From positions 248,001-312,000 of the forward strand of contig NZ_CANMTH010000001.1 of NCBI RefSeq assembly GCF_947500765.1: DNA of 64,000 nucleotides, given 5' to 3'. The notes under the pieces were generated by a model. It was given only the letters and a program-made list of their open reading frames with translations. It was not told the DNA's origin and did no database searches. The position numbers were made by a program, and so were the translations under genes. Each line of letters begins with the position of its first letter. Position 1 is the stretch's first letter. The DNA is from an uncultured Formosa sp. (GTDB taxonomy: Bacteria > Bacteroidota > Bacteroidia > Flavobacteriales > Flavobacteriaceae). Shown here one piece after another: positions 1-8,296 of this stretch.

Positions 1-164
1 TCGATTATAAAATGGAAGAAGCAAGAAAACTTCTTGAAACTGGAGGTTTAAATGTAAATGAAGTTGGTTTAAAAGTAGGCTATAGTACATCTAGTCATTT
101 TATTTCAGCATTCAAAAAGAAGTATGGTACAACACCAAAAAAATATTTACAATCCACTAATTAA
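1..164 (+). CDS. AraC-type HTH regulator, C-terminal fragment
   Basis: Only the last 53 codons are in the window; the reading frame runs from base 3 to a TAA at 162-164. The visible protein has the second helix-turn-helix of AraC/XylS regulators: a helix rich in E and R, then a motif reading VGYSTSSHFISAFKKKYG, followed by the usual TPKKYL end. This DNA-binding end is well conserved in the family, so the class is clear. The effector or sensor part lies outside the window, so the regulated genes are unknown. It ends 6 bp before the ThuA-like gene and the two may be cotranscribed. Confidence 0.85.
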   Translation, partial: DYKMEEARKLLETGGLNVNEVGLKVGYSTSSHFISAFKKKYGTTPKKYLQSTN

Positions 165-170
165 ATACAT

Positions 171-875
171 ATGAAATTTGTAATTGTTTTAGTTTTGTCT
201 TGGTTAACAAATATTAACCCGCCAGCAGATCAGGTTCTAGTGTTTTCTAAAACTGAAGGATATAGGCATAAGGCTATAGAAATAGGAGTAGAAACTTTAG
301 AAGCATTAGGTCTCGAAAACAATTTTACAGTTACCCATACTGAAGATGCTAAAGTGTTTAATTCTGAAGCTTTAAAAGCTTACAAATTGGTTGTGTTTTT
401 AAATACAACAGGAGACGTTTTAGATGAAAAGCAACAAGAAGCATTTAAAACATTTATAAATGATGGAGGAAGTTTTTTAGGTGTTCATGCAGCATCAGAT
501 ACAGAATTTAATTGGCCTTGGTATGGGAAATTAGTTGGTGCTTATTTTTTAGATCATCCAAAAATTTGCGAAGCCAATGTTGTTGTAACAGATGCTAATC
601 ATAAATCAACAACACATTTTAAGTCCAATTGGAAGCACTCTGACGAGTGGTATAATTTTAAAAATATAAGTCCAGATATTCATCCGCTTTTAATGGTCGA
701 TGAAACCTCTTACGAAGGTGGTAAAAATGGAAATTATCATCCTGTATCTTGGTGTCAAGAATTTGATGGCGGGCGTTCTTTTTACACCGCCCTAGGTCAT
801 ACATTAGAGTCGTATAACGATACCGATTTTAGAGCCCATCTTTTAGGAGGAATTAACTATTGTTTAAACCGATAA
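171..875 (+). CDS. ThuA-like domain protein, probably exported
   Basis: A 234-residue protein with a hydrophobic N-terminus (about residues 1-20) that may be a signal peptide. The rest matches the ThuA fold, related to class I glutamine amidotransferases: an early VLVFSKTEGYRH strand-loop, the central GGSFLGVHAASDTE segment with a conserved His, and the closing RSFYTALGHTLESY. Family members occur in sugar-utilisation loci, where a role in sugar or glycoside modification is assumed but poorly defined. No sugar genes are adjacent here, so the substrate is not known. It starts 6 bp after an AraC-type regulator gene, and the ATG fits the signal peptide. Confidence 0.8.
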   Translation: MKFVIVLVLSWLTNINPPADQVLVFSKTEGYRHKAIEIGVETLEALGLENNFTVTHTEDAKVFNSEALKAYKLVVFLNTTGDVLDEKQQEAFKTFINDGGSFLGVHAASDTEFNWPWYGKLVGAYFLDHPKICEANVVVTDANHKSTTHFKSNWKHSDEWYNFKNISPDIHPLLMVDETSYEGGKNGNYHPVSWCQEFDGGRSFYTALGHTLESYNDTDFRAHLLGGINYCLNR

Positions 876-885
876 TTTGTGTGTT

Positions 886-1047
886 ATGAAATATTTATCT
901 CCAGAAATTGAAGCTTGGTCAAAAAATGAAAATGCTAAATCTTTAGTAAGGCCAGGCGTGTCTTGTGGCATTTTTCAAGATTGTAATTCTAATGAAGAGG
1001 CTTCTGTCTCGCCTTATCTTAAAAAATTGGAAGATAAGTCCAAATAG
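886..1047 (+). CDS. Small hypothetical protein, 53 aa
   Basis: An ATG at 886 opens a 53-codon frame ending in TAG at 1045-1047. The predicted protein has no signal peptide or membrane segment. It begins MKYLSPEIEAWSK and carries two Cys residues (positions 27 and 33). It lies 10 bp after the ThuA-like gene on the same strand, so it could be the last gene of that transcript. I do not recognise a family. The even codon usage and the ATG so close to the upstream stop argue for a real gene, but the short length leaves doubt. Confidence 0.5.
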   Translation: MKYLSPEIEAWSKNENAKSLVRPGVSCGIFQDCNSNEEASVSPYLKKLEDKSK

Positions 1048-1144
1048 TTTTTTTTGAATTATAGTATAAATTATAATCAATTTCATTTAATAGTTTATAA
1101 GATAATACTATGATTAGAATATAGAATGATCATAATTTCTATTG

Positions 1145-1152
1145 TACTTTTG
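1145..1152 (+). promoter_or_regulatory. -7 promoter element of hemH
   Basis: TACTTTTG matches the Bacteroidota -7 consensus TAnnTTTG exactly. It ends 4 bp before the ATG at 1157, so the transcript would have almost no leader. It also rules against the in-frame TTG upstream at 1142 as the start. Confidence 0.65.
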
Positions 1153-1156
1153 TGTT

Positions 1157-2188
1157 ATGAAGAAAGGAATTTTACTAGTTAATTTAGGATCTCCTGAGAG
1201 TCCTACACCAAAAGATGTAAAAACATATTTGGGTGAATTTTTAATGGACGAGCGTGTTATCGATCTTCCATATATTGCTAGAGCAGCTCTTGTAAAAGGA
1301 ATTATTTTAAAAACAAGACCTAAAGCTTCTGCAGCAGCGTATAAAAAAATATGGTGGGAAGAAGGTTCTCCCTTAATTGTGATTTCAGAACGTTTGCAAG
1401 CTAAAGTACAAAAGGAAGTAGAATATCCTGTTGCTTTGGCTATGCGTTATGGTTCTATGACTATAAAAAAAGGACTTCAAGAGTTGGTAGATAAAGGTGT
1501 AGAAGAGGTGTTTTTAATACCGCTGTATCCTCAGTTTGCAATGGCAACTACAGAAACCATTTTAGTGTTAGCTGAAGAACTTCGTCAAGCCCATTTTCCA
1601 AATCTTAAAATAGATCATTTACCAGCATTTTATAATAAACCAGATTATATTGAAGTGTTAAGTAATTCTATAAAACATCATCTTGAAGGAAAAACATACG
1701 ATCATGTGTTGTTCTCTTATCATGGTGTTCCAGAACGTCATATTAGAAAAAGTGATGTTACAAAATCCCATTGTAAATTAGATGGTTCTTGTTGTAAAAC
1801 ACCATCAAAAGCACATGAATTTTGTTACAAACACCAATGTTTGGAGGTTACTAGGTTAGTGGGTGAGAAGCTTGGTTTTCAAGAAGGAGCATTTTCAACA
1901 TCGTTCCAATCTAGATTAGGATTTGATCCATGGTTACAACCATATACAGATAGAACTATCGAGAGAATGGGGTTAGAAGGAACTAAGAATATTGCAATAA
2001 TTACTCCTGCTTTTGTAAGTGATTGTTTAGAAACTTTAGAAGAAATAGCTATGGAAGGTCAAGAGCTTTTTCATGAAGTAGGAGGAAAAGAGTTTACAAC
2101 TGTTCCTTGTTTAAATGAAGAACCAGAATGGTCTGGATTGTTAGCAAAGTGGATTAACAACTGGGCAAATACACCTGCTATAAAATAA
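1157..2188 (+). CDS. hemH: Ferrochelatase
   Basis: Inserts ferrous iron into the porphyrin ring, the last heme step in Gram-negative bacteria. The 343-residue protein has the family start GILLVNLGSPESPTP, the catalytic-His loop SYHGVPERHI near residue 192, a Cys-rich stretch (CKLDGSCC then CYKHQC), the SFQSRLGFDPWLQP motif and the active-site Glu in SDCLETLEE. The start is set at 1157 because of the -7 element just upstream and the usual MKKGILLVNLG beginning. The MATE gene follows after 2 bp, and hemJ after that, suggesting a heme operon. The Cys cluster could be an iron-sulfur site, which some ferrochelatases have; that is inference. Confidence 0.95.
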   Translation: MKKGILLVNLGSPESPTPKDVKTYLGEFLMDERVIDLPYIARAALVKGIILKTRPKASAAAYKKIWWEEGSPLIVISERLQAKVQKEVEYPVALAMRYGSMTIKKGLQELVDKGVEEVFLIPLYPQFAMATTETILVLAEELRQAHFPNLKIDHLPAFYNKPDYIEVLSNSIKHHLEGKTYDHVLFSYHGVPERHIRKSDVTKSHCKLDGSCCKTPSKAHEFCYKHQCLEVTRLVGEKLGFQEGAFSTSFQSRLGFDPWLQPYTDRTIERMGLEGTKNIAIITPAFVSDCLETLEEIAMEGQELFHEVGGKEFTTVPCLNEEPEWSGLLAKWINNWANTPAIK

Positions 2189-2190
2189 AA

Positions 2191-3555
2191 ATGACAAATA
2201 AGGTATCGGTAGATTTAGGTACAGAATCTATAAGTAAACTTATAATTAGGCAATCTGTGCCAGCATCTATAGGTATCTTAGTGATGTCTTTAAATGTTTT
2301 AGTAGATACTATTTTTGTAGGAAACTGGATAGGTTCTATAGCCATAGCGGCTATAAATGTAGTACTGCCTGTATCTTTTTTTATAGCGGCTTTAGGAATG
2401 TCTATAGGTATTGGTGGTTCTTCAATTATTTCTAGAGCCTTAGGTGCTAAAAATAAAGAAAAAGCCTTAGATACTTTCGGGAACCAGATTACTTTAACGG
2501 TGTTGCTTATCGCCATTTTTGTGTGTTTAGGATTGTTTTTTAAACATGAAATTATTTTAGCTTTTGGAGGTAAAGGCGATATTTTCGATCCTGCTAAAAT
2601 TTACTATACCATTGTATTATATGGTGTCCCTTTTCTTGGGTTATCTATGGTAGGAAATAATGTGATTCGCGCAGAAGGGAATCCTAAATTTGCGATGTAC
2701 GCCATGATGATTCCTGCTTTTGGGAATCTAATTTTCGATTATATCTTAATTAATCTTCTCGGTCAAGGTATGGCAGGCGCAGCTTGGGCTACAACAGGAT
2801 CTAATGTGCTAGGATTTCTTTATGTATTTTGGTATTTCTTCTTGAATGATAAAACAGTTTTAAAAATAAATTGGTCGTATTTACGATTAAAATGGCATGT
2901 AATTTCTGAAATCGCCACACTTGGCTTTGTAACACTTGCACGTCAGGCTGTGGTTAGTGTTATGTATTTATTTATGAATAATATTTTATTTGATATAGGC
3001 GGAGAAGTTTCGGTTACTGCTTATGCTATTGTTGGACGCATGCTTATGTTTGCTTTATTTCCTGTTTTAGGTGTTACTCAAGGGTTTTTACCCATTGCAG
3101 GATATAACTATGGTGCAGAACAATACGATCGTGTTCGCTTATCTATAAATATAGCCATTAAATATGCCGCTATTTTAGCTACAATTGTATTTGTGTTACT
3201 TATGGCATTTCCAGAAAGTATTACAAGAATGTTTACGCAAGACCCTGAAGTATTAAAAGAGACACCATATGCCATGCGCTGGGTGTTTGCGGCAACACCA
3301 ATTATAGCTTTGCAATTAATTGGAGCTGCGTATTTTCAGGCTATTGGTAAAGCTAAACCTGCTTTACTTTTAACATTAACACGTCAAGGTTTTTTCTTTA
3401 TTCCGCTAATTTTAATTTTACCGAATTTTTATGGTGAATTAGGCGTATGGATGTCGTTTCCCATTTCAGATGTATTATCTACCATTGTTACCGGCTATTT
3501 TTTAAGAAGAGAAATAAAAACAGATTTAATTACAAAGAGTACAATTACAACTTAA
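2191..3555 (+). CDS. MATE family efflux transporter
   Basis: A 454-residue integral membrane protein with about twelve hydrophobic segments in two related halves, as in multidrug and toxic compound extrusion (MATE) antiporters. These use Na+ or H+ gradients to expel cationic or amphipathic compounds. Typical features are the N-terminal SIPASIGILVMSLNVLVDTIFVG-type helix 1 with an Asp, and the SRALGAKNKEKA loop after helix 2. The gene starts 2 bp after hemH and ends 10 bp before hemJ, so it should be cotranscribed with both. That setting makes a porphyrin or heme-precursor substrate plausible, but this is inference from position only. Confidence 0.92.
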   Translation: MTNKVSVDLGTESISKLIIRQSVPASIGILVMSLNVLVDTIFVGNWIGSIAIAAINVVLPVSFFIAALGMSIGIGGSSIISRALGAKNKEKALDTFGNQITLTVLLIAIFVCLGLFFKHEIILAFGGKGDIFDPAKIYYTIVLYGVPFLGLSMVGNNVIRAEGNPKFAMYAMMIPAFGNLIFDYILINLLGQGMAGAAWATTGSNVLGFLYVFWYFFLNDKTVLKINWSYLRLKWHVISEIATLGFVTLARQAVVSVMYLFMNNILFDIGGEVSVTAYAIVGRMLMFALFPVLGVTQGFLPIAGYNYGAEQYDRVRLSINIAIKYAAILATIVFVLLMAFPESITRMFTQDPEVLKETPYAMRWVFAATPIIALQLIGAAYFQAIGKAKPALLLTLTRQGFFFIPLILILPNFYGELGVWMSFPISDVLSTIVTGYFLRREIKTDLITKSTITT

Positions 3556-3565
3556 ACCATTTGTT

Positions 3566-4114
3566 ATGGAATATTATAATTATATAAAATCGCTTCATCT
3601 TATTTTTGTTATCACTTGGTTTGCAGGTCTTTTTTATATTCCTAGATTGTTTGTCTATCAAATAGAATCATTTCACAAGCCCTCTCCTGATAAGGAGATT
3701 TTAGGAACACAGTTGAAGTTAATGACTAGGCGATTATGGAACATTATTACTTGGCCATCGGCTATTTTGGCAACAATATTTGCTATTTGGTTACTCATTC
3801 TTATGCCTGCTTGGCTGCAACAACCTTGGATGCATGTAAAATTAGGTTTTGTTATATTATTGTTTATTTATCATTTAAAAACACATCAATATTTTAAACA
3901 ATTACAGCGCGACGATGTGAGAAAAAGTTCTAGTTATATGAGGCTTTGGAATGAAGGTGCGACTTTTATTCTTTTTGCTGTTGTATTTTTGGTAATTTTA
4001 AAAAGTACTTTTAATTGGATTTTTGGAGTTGTAGGAATTTTTCTGCTTGGTGTGCTTATTATGCTAGGTTTTAAAGTCTATAAACGTATACGTGCTAAAA
4101 ATCCGAATGCGTAA
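3566..4114 (+). CDS. hemJ: HemJ-type protoporphyrinogen IX oxidase
   Basis: A 182-residue inner-membrane protein with four to five hydrophobic segments, of the HemJ/UPF0093 family related to CopD. HemJ oxidises protoporphyrinogen IX to protoporphyrin IX, the step just before ferrochelatase. Diagnostic features are the N-terminal KSLHLIFVITWFAGLFYIPR stretch with its conserved His and Arg, the TRRLWNIITWPS segment and the WMHVKLGFV helix with a second His. Its place two genes after hemH supports the assignment: the cluster encodes the last two heme steps. A hydrophobic and basic tail follows the last helix. Confidence 0.9.
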   Translation: MEYYNYIKSLHLIFVITWFAGLFYIPRLFVYQIESFHKPSPDKEILGTQLKLMTRRLWNIITWPSAILATIFAIWLLILMPAWLQQPWMHVKLGFVILLFIYHLKTHQYFKQLQRDDVRKSSSYMRLWNEGATFILFAVVFLVILKSTFNWIFGVVGIFLLGVLIMLGFKVYKRIRAKNPNA

Positions 4115-4158
4115 ACAATGGCTTGATTATTGTTGCCTATAGGACACGGTAAAATCTT

Positions 4159-5610
4159 ATGAAACTTAAAAAAATATCTTTACGACTTCGCATATTTGTG
4201 GCTATGCTTTTTGTGGTTGTGTTAGCCTCTGTTTTAATAGTAGGTGTTGCTATTTATCAATATGGAGAAGAGGCGATTGATTACCACCAACAACGATTAG
4301 AACGTAAGGAGAAGAATATAAAATCGCATATTAATTATATAATTAAGCAAACCTCTTACGAAGTTAAAACAGAAAAGCTTCCGTATATTTTTAAAGATAA
4401 GATTTACGAGATAGCAAGTATTCATAACTTACAAGTTAATATTTACGATTTAGATGGCTCTATATTAACATCTTCTCGAGCTGGTTTTTCTCAAGATTCT
4501 ATACCTCATTGTGTAAATACCGATATTTTAAATACACTTTCTAATACTGCAAAACATACTTTTGTAGAGAAACGTACTGAGAATAATAAAATATACCAAT
4601 CGTCTTATTCATATATTACAGATCAGAAATTTAAGCCGCTTGCAATTCTGAATTTACCTTATTTAGAGGACGATGATTTTCTTGCTAAAGAGTTAGACGA
4701 ATTTTTAGAGCGTATAAGTTATGCATATTTATTTATGTTGGCTTTAGCCACAGCTATTGCGTTTTTCTTGGCTAATTATATTACTAAATCTATTAAAACA
4801 ATAAGTGATAAAATTAATAGTACCACGTTAGAAAAACGTAATGCACGTATTGATGTTGAAGATGCGAGTGAAGAAATTTCGACATTGGTAGAAGCGTACA
4901 ATAGTATGATCGATCAGTTGGAAGATAGTGCTAAGCAATTGGCAAAAAGCGAACGGGAACAAGCGTGGCGAGAAATGGCTAAACAAGTTGCACACGAGAT
5001 TAAAAACCCGTTAACGCCAATGCGATTAAGTGTTCAGAATTTTCAGCGTAAGTTTAGACCAGATGATCCTGATATTCATCATAAAGTAGAAGAATATTCA
5101 GAGACTTTAATTCAGCAAATAGATACTATGAGTTCTATTGCATCAGCATTTTCAAACTTTGCTAATATGCCCGCTCAGCAAAATGAAACACTAAATGTTG
5201 TAAATACGGTACGTTTATCTTTAGATATCTTTAATAAGGATTACATTGTATTTCTAGCAGAACGTGAAGAAATTATTACAACTTTCGATAAAACACAACT
5301 AATTAGAATTGTTACTAATTTGGTTAAAAATGCCATTCAATCCATTCCCGACGATCGTATTCCTAAAATTGTAGTACATGTATCTTTACAGGATAACATT
5401 ATAAAAATTACGGTCTCAGATAATGGAATTGGAATTGAAGAAGAAAATAAAACGAGCGTTTTCGAACCTAAATTTACAACTAAATCTGGAGGTATGGGAC
5501 TTGGTTTAGCAATGGTTAAGAATATACTAGAAACCCATAATGGACATATTACTTTTAATACACAACTAACCAAGGGTACGACGTTTGTGGTTACCTTTCC
5601 TAAAAAATAA
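4159..5610 (+). CDS. Sensor histidine kinase, NtrY-like, orphan
   Basis: A 483-residue membrane kinase. TM1 is at about residues 12-32 and TM2 at 187-207, enclosing a 150-residue periplasmic sensor region. A HAMP linker follows (about 208-260), then a HisKA domain with phosphoacceptor His279 in VAHEIKNPLTP. The HATPase domain has the N box (Asn391 in NLVKNAIQ), the G1 box DNGIGI and the G2 box GGMGLGLAM. HEIKNPLTP is typical of the NtrY/AtoS type, which usually pairs with sigma-54 response regulators. No response regulator lies beside it, so its partner must be elsewhere. It stands between hemJ and an enoyl-CoA hydratase 3 bp downstream, both on the same strand. Confidence 0.92.
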   Translation: MKLKKISLRLRIFVAMLFVVVLASVLIVGVAIYQYGEEAIDYHQQRLERKEKNIKSHINYIIKQTSYEVKTEKLPYIFKDKIYEIASIHNLQVNIYDLDGSILTSSRAGFSQDSIPHCVNTDILNTLSNTAKHTFVEKRTENNKIYQSSYSYITDQKFKPLAILNLPYLEDDDFLAKELDEFLERISYAYLFMLALATAIAFFLANYITKSIKTISDKINSTTLEKRNARIDVEDASEEISTLVEAYNSMIDQLEDSAKQLAKSEREQAWREMAKQVAHEIKNPLTPMRLSVQNFQRKFRPDDPDIHHKVEEYSETLIQQIDTMSSIASAFSNFANMPAQQNETLNVVNTVRLSLDIFNKDYIVFLAEREEIITTFDKTQLIRIVTNLVKNAIQSIPDDRIPKIVVHVSLQDNIIKITVSDNGIGIEEENKTSVFEPKFTTKSGGMGLGLAMVKNILETHNGHITFNTQLTKGTTFVVTFPKK

Positions 5611-5613
5611 ATT

Positions 5614-6393
5614 ATGATTTTTAACATTTTATCAGAATTTCAAGATGGTATTACTACAATAACCATTAACAGACCAACAAAATTAAATGCCTTAAACAAA
5701 GCAACAATTAAAGAATTGCACCGTGCTTTTAAAGCTGCAGATGAAGACAATGATACACGAGTTATTATTGTAACCGGAAATGGAGAAAAAGCGTTTGTTG
5801 CAGGTGCAGATATTAGTGAATTTGCAGGTTTTGATAAAGAAAAAGGTGCTAAACTTGCTGCAAAAGGACATGAGATGCTATTTGATTTTGTTCAGAATTT
5901 ATCTACACCCGTTATTGCAGCGGTTAATGGCTTCGCTTTAGGTGGTGGTTTGGAGTTAGCAATGGCTTGTCATTTTAGGGTTGCTAGTGAAAATGCTAAA
6001 ATGGGATTACCAGAAGTGTCTTTAGGTGTTATTCCTGGTTATGGTGGTACGCAACGTTTACCTCAATTAATTGGTAAAGGACGTGCTATGGAAATGATAA
6101 TGACGGGCGGTATGATTAATGCAGAACAAGCTTTAAGTTATGGTCTAGTTAATCATGTTGTTGCTCAGGATGAATTATTATCTTTTTGTGAAGACATTGC
6201 TCGTAAAATTAAAAATAATTCGCCAAAAGCAATCGGTGAAGCTATTAAAGCGATTAACTCTGGTTTTAAATCGGGAGTTAATGGTTATAAAAAAGAAATT
6301 AAAGGTTTTGGTAAATGTTTTGGAACCGAAGATTTTAAGGAAGGTACTACTGCATTTTTAGAAAAACGTAAAGCAGAATTTACAGGAAAATAA
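5614..6393 (+). CDS. Enoyl-CoA hydratase
   Basis: A 259-residue crotonase-fold enzyme that hydrates 2-enoyl-CoA to 3-hydroxyacyl-CoA in beta-oxidation or a related pathway. The oxyanion-hole motif AGADISEF and the second one in NGFALGGGLELAMAC are present. Both catalytic glutamates expected of true hydratases are visible, in GGGLELA and in GLPEVSLG, which separates it from non-hydratase crotonases. The length is standard. It follows the histidine kinase gene by 3 bp. Its transcript is probably ended by the 24-bp palindrome at 6404-6427. The exact acyl chain preference cannot be read. Confidence 0.9.
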   Translation: MIFNILSEFQDGITTITINRPTKLNALNKATIKELHRAFKAADEDNDTRVIIVTGNGEKAFVAGADISEFAGFDKEKGAKLAAKGHEMLFDFVQNLSTPVIAAVNGFALGGGLELAMACHFRVASENAKMGLPEVSLGVIPGYGGTQRLPQLIGKGRAMEMIMTGGMINAEQALSYGLVNHVVAQDELLSFCEDIARKIKNNSPKAIGEAIKAINSGFKSGVNGYKKEIKGFGKCFGTEDFKEGTTAFLEKRKAEFTGK

Positions 6394-6397
6394 ACAT

Positions 6398-6427
6398 AAA
6401 AAAGAGTGGACTGTTAACAGTCCACTC
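6398..6427 (-). terminator. Terminator of paralog 1 (bidirectional)
   Basis: A perfect 24-bp palindrome at 6404-6427 (12-bp arms starting GAGTGGACTGTT) with six A on its left, giving six U at the end of minus-strand RNA. It lies between two convergent genes and can also fold in the plus-strand transcript of the hydratase, though with a weaker U tract. Confidence 0.85.
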
Positions 6428-6454
6428 AAGTTAGTTGGTAAAAGGTTACCAGTT

Positions 6455-7063
6455 TTAGATGCTGAAGTATTCTACGTAATTTCTGCCGTTAGCGGTAACG
6501 ACTACTTTGTATTTTCCTTCGTGTATTTTTTTAAAGCTATAGATGCGTTCTATTTTAGTAGAGTCTGTAAATTCTTCATTACATACTAAGTCATATCCAG
6601 AACTGTTTCTGTTGCTCTCATAAAAAATGTTTATTTCTACATTTTCTTTTCCTAAATCTAATTTAGAAAAGTATAAATAATTGTCTTTAATTTTTAAAAC
6701 GGGTTTAAAAATAGTTTTCTCTTTCCCTTTCTCGAATGTTACTTCGTTTAAAGCGACTTTAAAAGGAATAATTTTAATTTGAAAATCCTTTTCGTATTCA
6801 AAAAAGTATTTCCCGTTAGGTAATGCTGTTAAGTCAAATTTATTACTAAAAAGACCTTCTTGTTTTATAGTTTTTTTATAAAGTACTAATCCATATATAT
6901 CTTTAATAGATAATTGTTGTCCTGCTTTTACGTTGTCTAATGTTAACGTGATTTCCATGCTTTCTTTTTCTACTTTTAAAGAAGAAAGGTTGTTGGCGAA
7001 ACCTGTTGCGATGCTAGTAACCATAACTAACATGCAAATACTGTGTGTGATTACTTTTTTCAT
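6455..7063 (-). CDS. Exported small beta-rich protein, family member 1
   Basis: A 202-residue protein and the most divergent of the four tandem copies. A Sec signal peptide covers about residues 1-24 (MKKVITHSICMLVMVTSIATG). The mature part has two predicted beta-rich regions. The first has MEITLTLDNVKAGQQLSIKD and ends in a LPNGKYFFEYE motif. The second has strands of the form KIKDNYLYFSKLDLGKENVEI, and the protein ends with an invariant VEYFSI. I recognise no named family with certainty. The LPNGxYFFE pattern resembles small Bacteroidota beta-sandwich domains such as DUF3244 and type IX secretion sorting domains, but here it sits in the middle of the protein. It starts directly at MKK, supporting the corresponding starts in the other copies. 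It has its own promoter block and terminator. Confidence 0.8.
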   Translation of the reverse strand: MKKVITHSICMLVMVTSIATGFANNLSSLKVEKESMEITLTLDNVKAGQQLSIKDIYGLVLYKKTIKQEGLFSNKFDLTALPNGKYFFEYEKDFQIKIIPFKVALNEVTFEKGKEKTIFKPVLKIKDNYLYFSKLDLGKENVEINIFYESNRNSSGYDLVCNEEFTDSTKIERIYSFKKIHEGKYKVVVTANGRNYVEYFSI

Positions 7064-7100
7064 AATTAAATATTTATTTTTTTTGATTATTTAACTTGTT

Positions 7101-7220
7101 CAAATATAGAGGGTTATCGGCTGTTGCAAAACATCAATATTGGCTACTTTATATTCTATTTTAACCGTTAAATTAGCGTTATCTAAATATGAAGTTAATT
7201 TAGTATATGTTTTAGGTAAT
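7101..7220 (-). promoter_or_regulatory. Control block of paralog 1
   Basis: On the minus strand the -7 element TATATTTG lies at 7101-7108, then an 18-bp spacer, then GTTTTG at 7127-7132 as the -33 region. Upstream are the conserved stretch to GGTTAAAATA (ends 7166), a TATACTAAATTAAC box (7194-7207) and an ATTACC box (7215-7220). The same boxes at the same distances stand before all five family genes. Confidence 0.8.
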
Positions 7221-7492
7221 CTTAGATATAACGTGGTTTTACAGCTTATAGGTAGATTTGTAAGCTGTGCTAAATTGTCTTTTAGTTTAACTGAATATTA
7301 GATAAATGTTATTCCCAATATTTTCTTACATCTTAATGTAAACTACTCCGACTTAAAACAGCACTTTTTAGATGAAATTCTGGTTGATTTTAGATTAGGT
7401 AGAAACTGTTTTAAAGCAGATATCTAATTTGGTTAAAATAATGATAAAAGAAGGAACCCCGTTTTATTCATTAAAACCAAAACCTTTTAAAC

Positions 7493-7523
7493 AAAAAAAG
7501 AGTGAACTTTTAAAAGTTCACTC
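7493..7523 (-). terminator. Terminator of paralog 2
   Basis: A perfect 24-bp palindrome at 7500-7523 (arm GAGTGAACTTTT) with seven A on its left, which become the U tract of minus-strand RNA. It lies 28 bp after the stop of paralog 2. Confidence 0.85.
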
Positions 7524-7551
7524 TTTAAGATATTTTGAATCTAATTAAATT

Positions 7552-8148
7552 TTAGATGCTGAAGTATTCTACGAATTCTCTACCGTTAGTTTTAACGACT
7601 ACTTTGTAGTTTCCTTTTACTTCTTTAGATAAGCTATATACACGTTGAATATTTGCTGTATCTGTGAATTTCTCAGTATTAATGACTTCGTAATTGTTAT
7701 TGTTGTCAAATGAAAGTGTAACAGTTACATCTTTTTTATCTAATTCTAATTTAGATAAGTAAACTAAATTGTTTTTAACTTTTACAATTGGTTTAAAGAT
7801 TACTTTTACGTCTGGAGAAAATGTTACTTCTCCTGTTTTAACATTAAAAGGAATTACTTTAATTTGATTTGATTTTTCGTGTTCGAAAAAATACGTTCCA
7901 TTAGGTAACGTTGAAAAGTCGAAAGTGTTATTTACACTTCCAGAAGTTTTAAAAGTTTTATTATAAAGAATAAACCCTTTAGTGTCTTTAATATATAATA
8001 GTTGACCAGCTTCTACATTGTCTAATGTTAATGTAATCTCCATGTCTCTTCTTCCGTCAAAATCAGATGACAAGTTGCTCGCAAATCCTGATGCAAAGCT
8101 GGTAGCGACTACCAACAAGCAAATACTAAGTGTCATTATTTTTTTCAT
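7552..8148 (-). CDS. Exported small beta-rich protein, family member 2
   Basis: 198 residues from the MKKIMTLSIC start at 8148; an in-frame ATG eight codons upstream (8172) lies only 4 bp after the -7 element and is less likely. The signal peptide is about residues 1-22, with a likely cut near FASGFA. The mature protein opens with DFDGRRDMEITLTLDNVEAG, identical in member 3, then the LPNGTYFFEHEKS motif and a second beta region (KVKNNLVYLSKLELDKKDV). It ends VEYFSI. It is very close to members 3 and 4 in protein and in flanking DNA, so these copies duplicated recently. The function is unknown. Confidence 0.82.
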   Translation of the reverse strand: MKKIMTLSICLLVVATSFASGFASNLSSDFDGRRDMEITLTLDNVEAGQLLYIKDTKGFILYNKTFKTSGSVNNTFDFSTLPNGTYFFEHEKSNQIKVIPFNVKTGEVTFSPDVKVIFKPIVKVKNNLVYLSKLELDKKDVTVTLSFDNNNNYEVINTEKFTDTANIQRVYSLSKEVKGNYKVVVKTNGREFVEYFSI

Positions 8149-8176
8149 AATTAATTTTTTATCTATTAACATATGT

Positions 8177-8296
8177 CAAAGATAAATAGATAGCAGGTGT
8201 TACAAAACATCAATATTGGCTACTTTATATTCTATTTTAACCAGTGATTTCATGTATGTAGATTGTTGGGTTAATTTAGTATAGGTTGGGGGTAAT
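8177..8296 (-). promoter_or_regulatory. Control block of paralog 2
   Basis: -7 element TATCTTTG at 8177-8184 (minus strand), 18-bp spacer, GTTTTG at 8203-8208, GGTTAAAATA ending at 8242, the TATACTAAATTAAC box at 8270-8283 and ATTACC at 8291-8296. All distances equal those in the paralog 1 block. Confidence 0.8.

Larger units (their letters stand above)
7064..7551. other. 488-bp intergenic region between paralogs 1 and 2
   Basis: It holds the control block of paralog 1 (7101-7220) and the terminator of paralog 2 (7500-7523). The middle part (about 7225-7490) is AT-rich and I see no gene there. It lacks the long spacer sequence shared by the two following intergenic regions. Confidence 0.75.

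Noticed and set aside
1142..1156. A TTG-started longer form of hemH
   Set aside because: The extra residues overlap the -7 promoter element and are not part of the family start; the ATG at 1157 fits.
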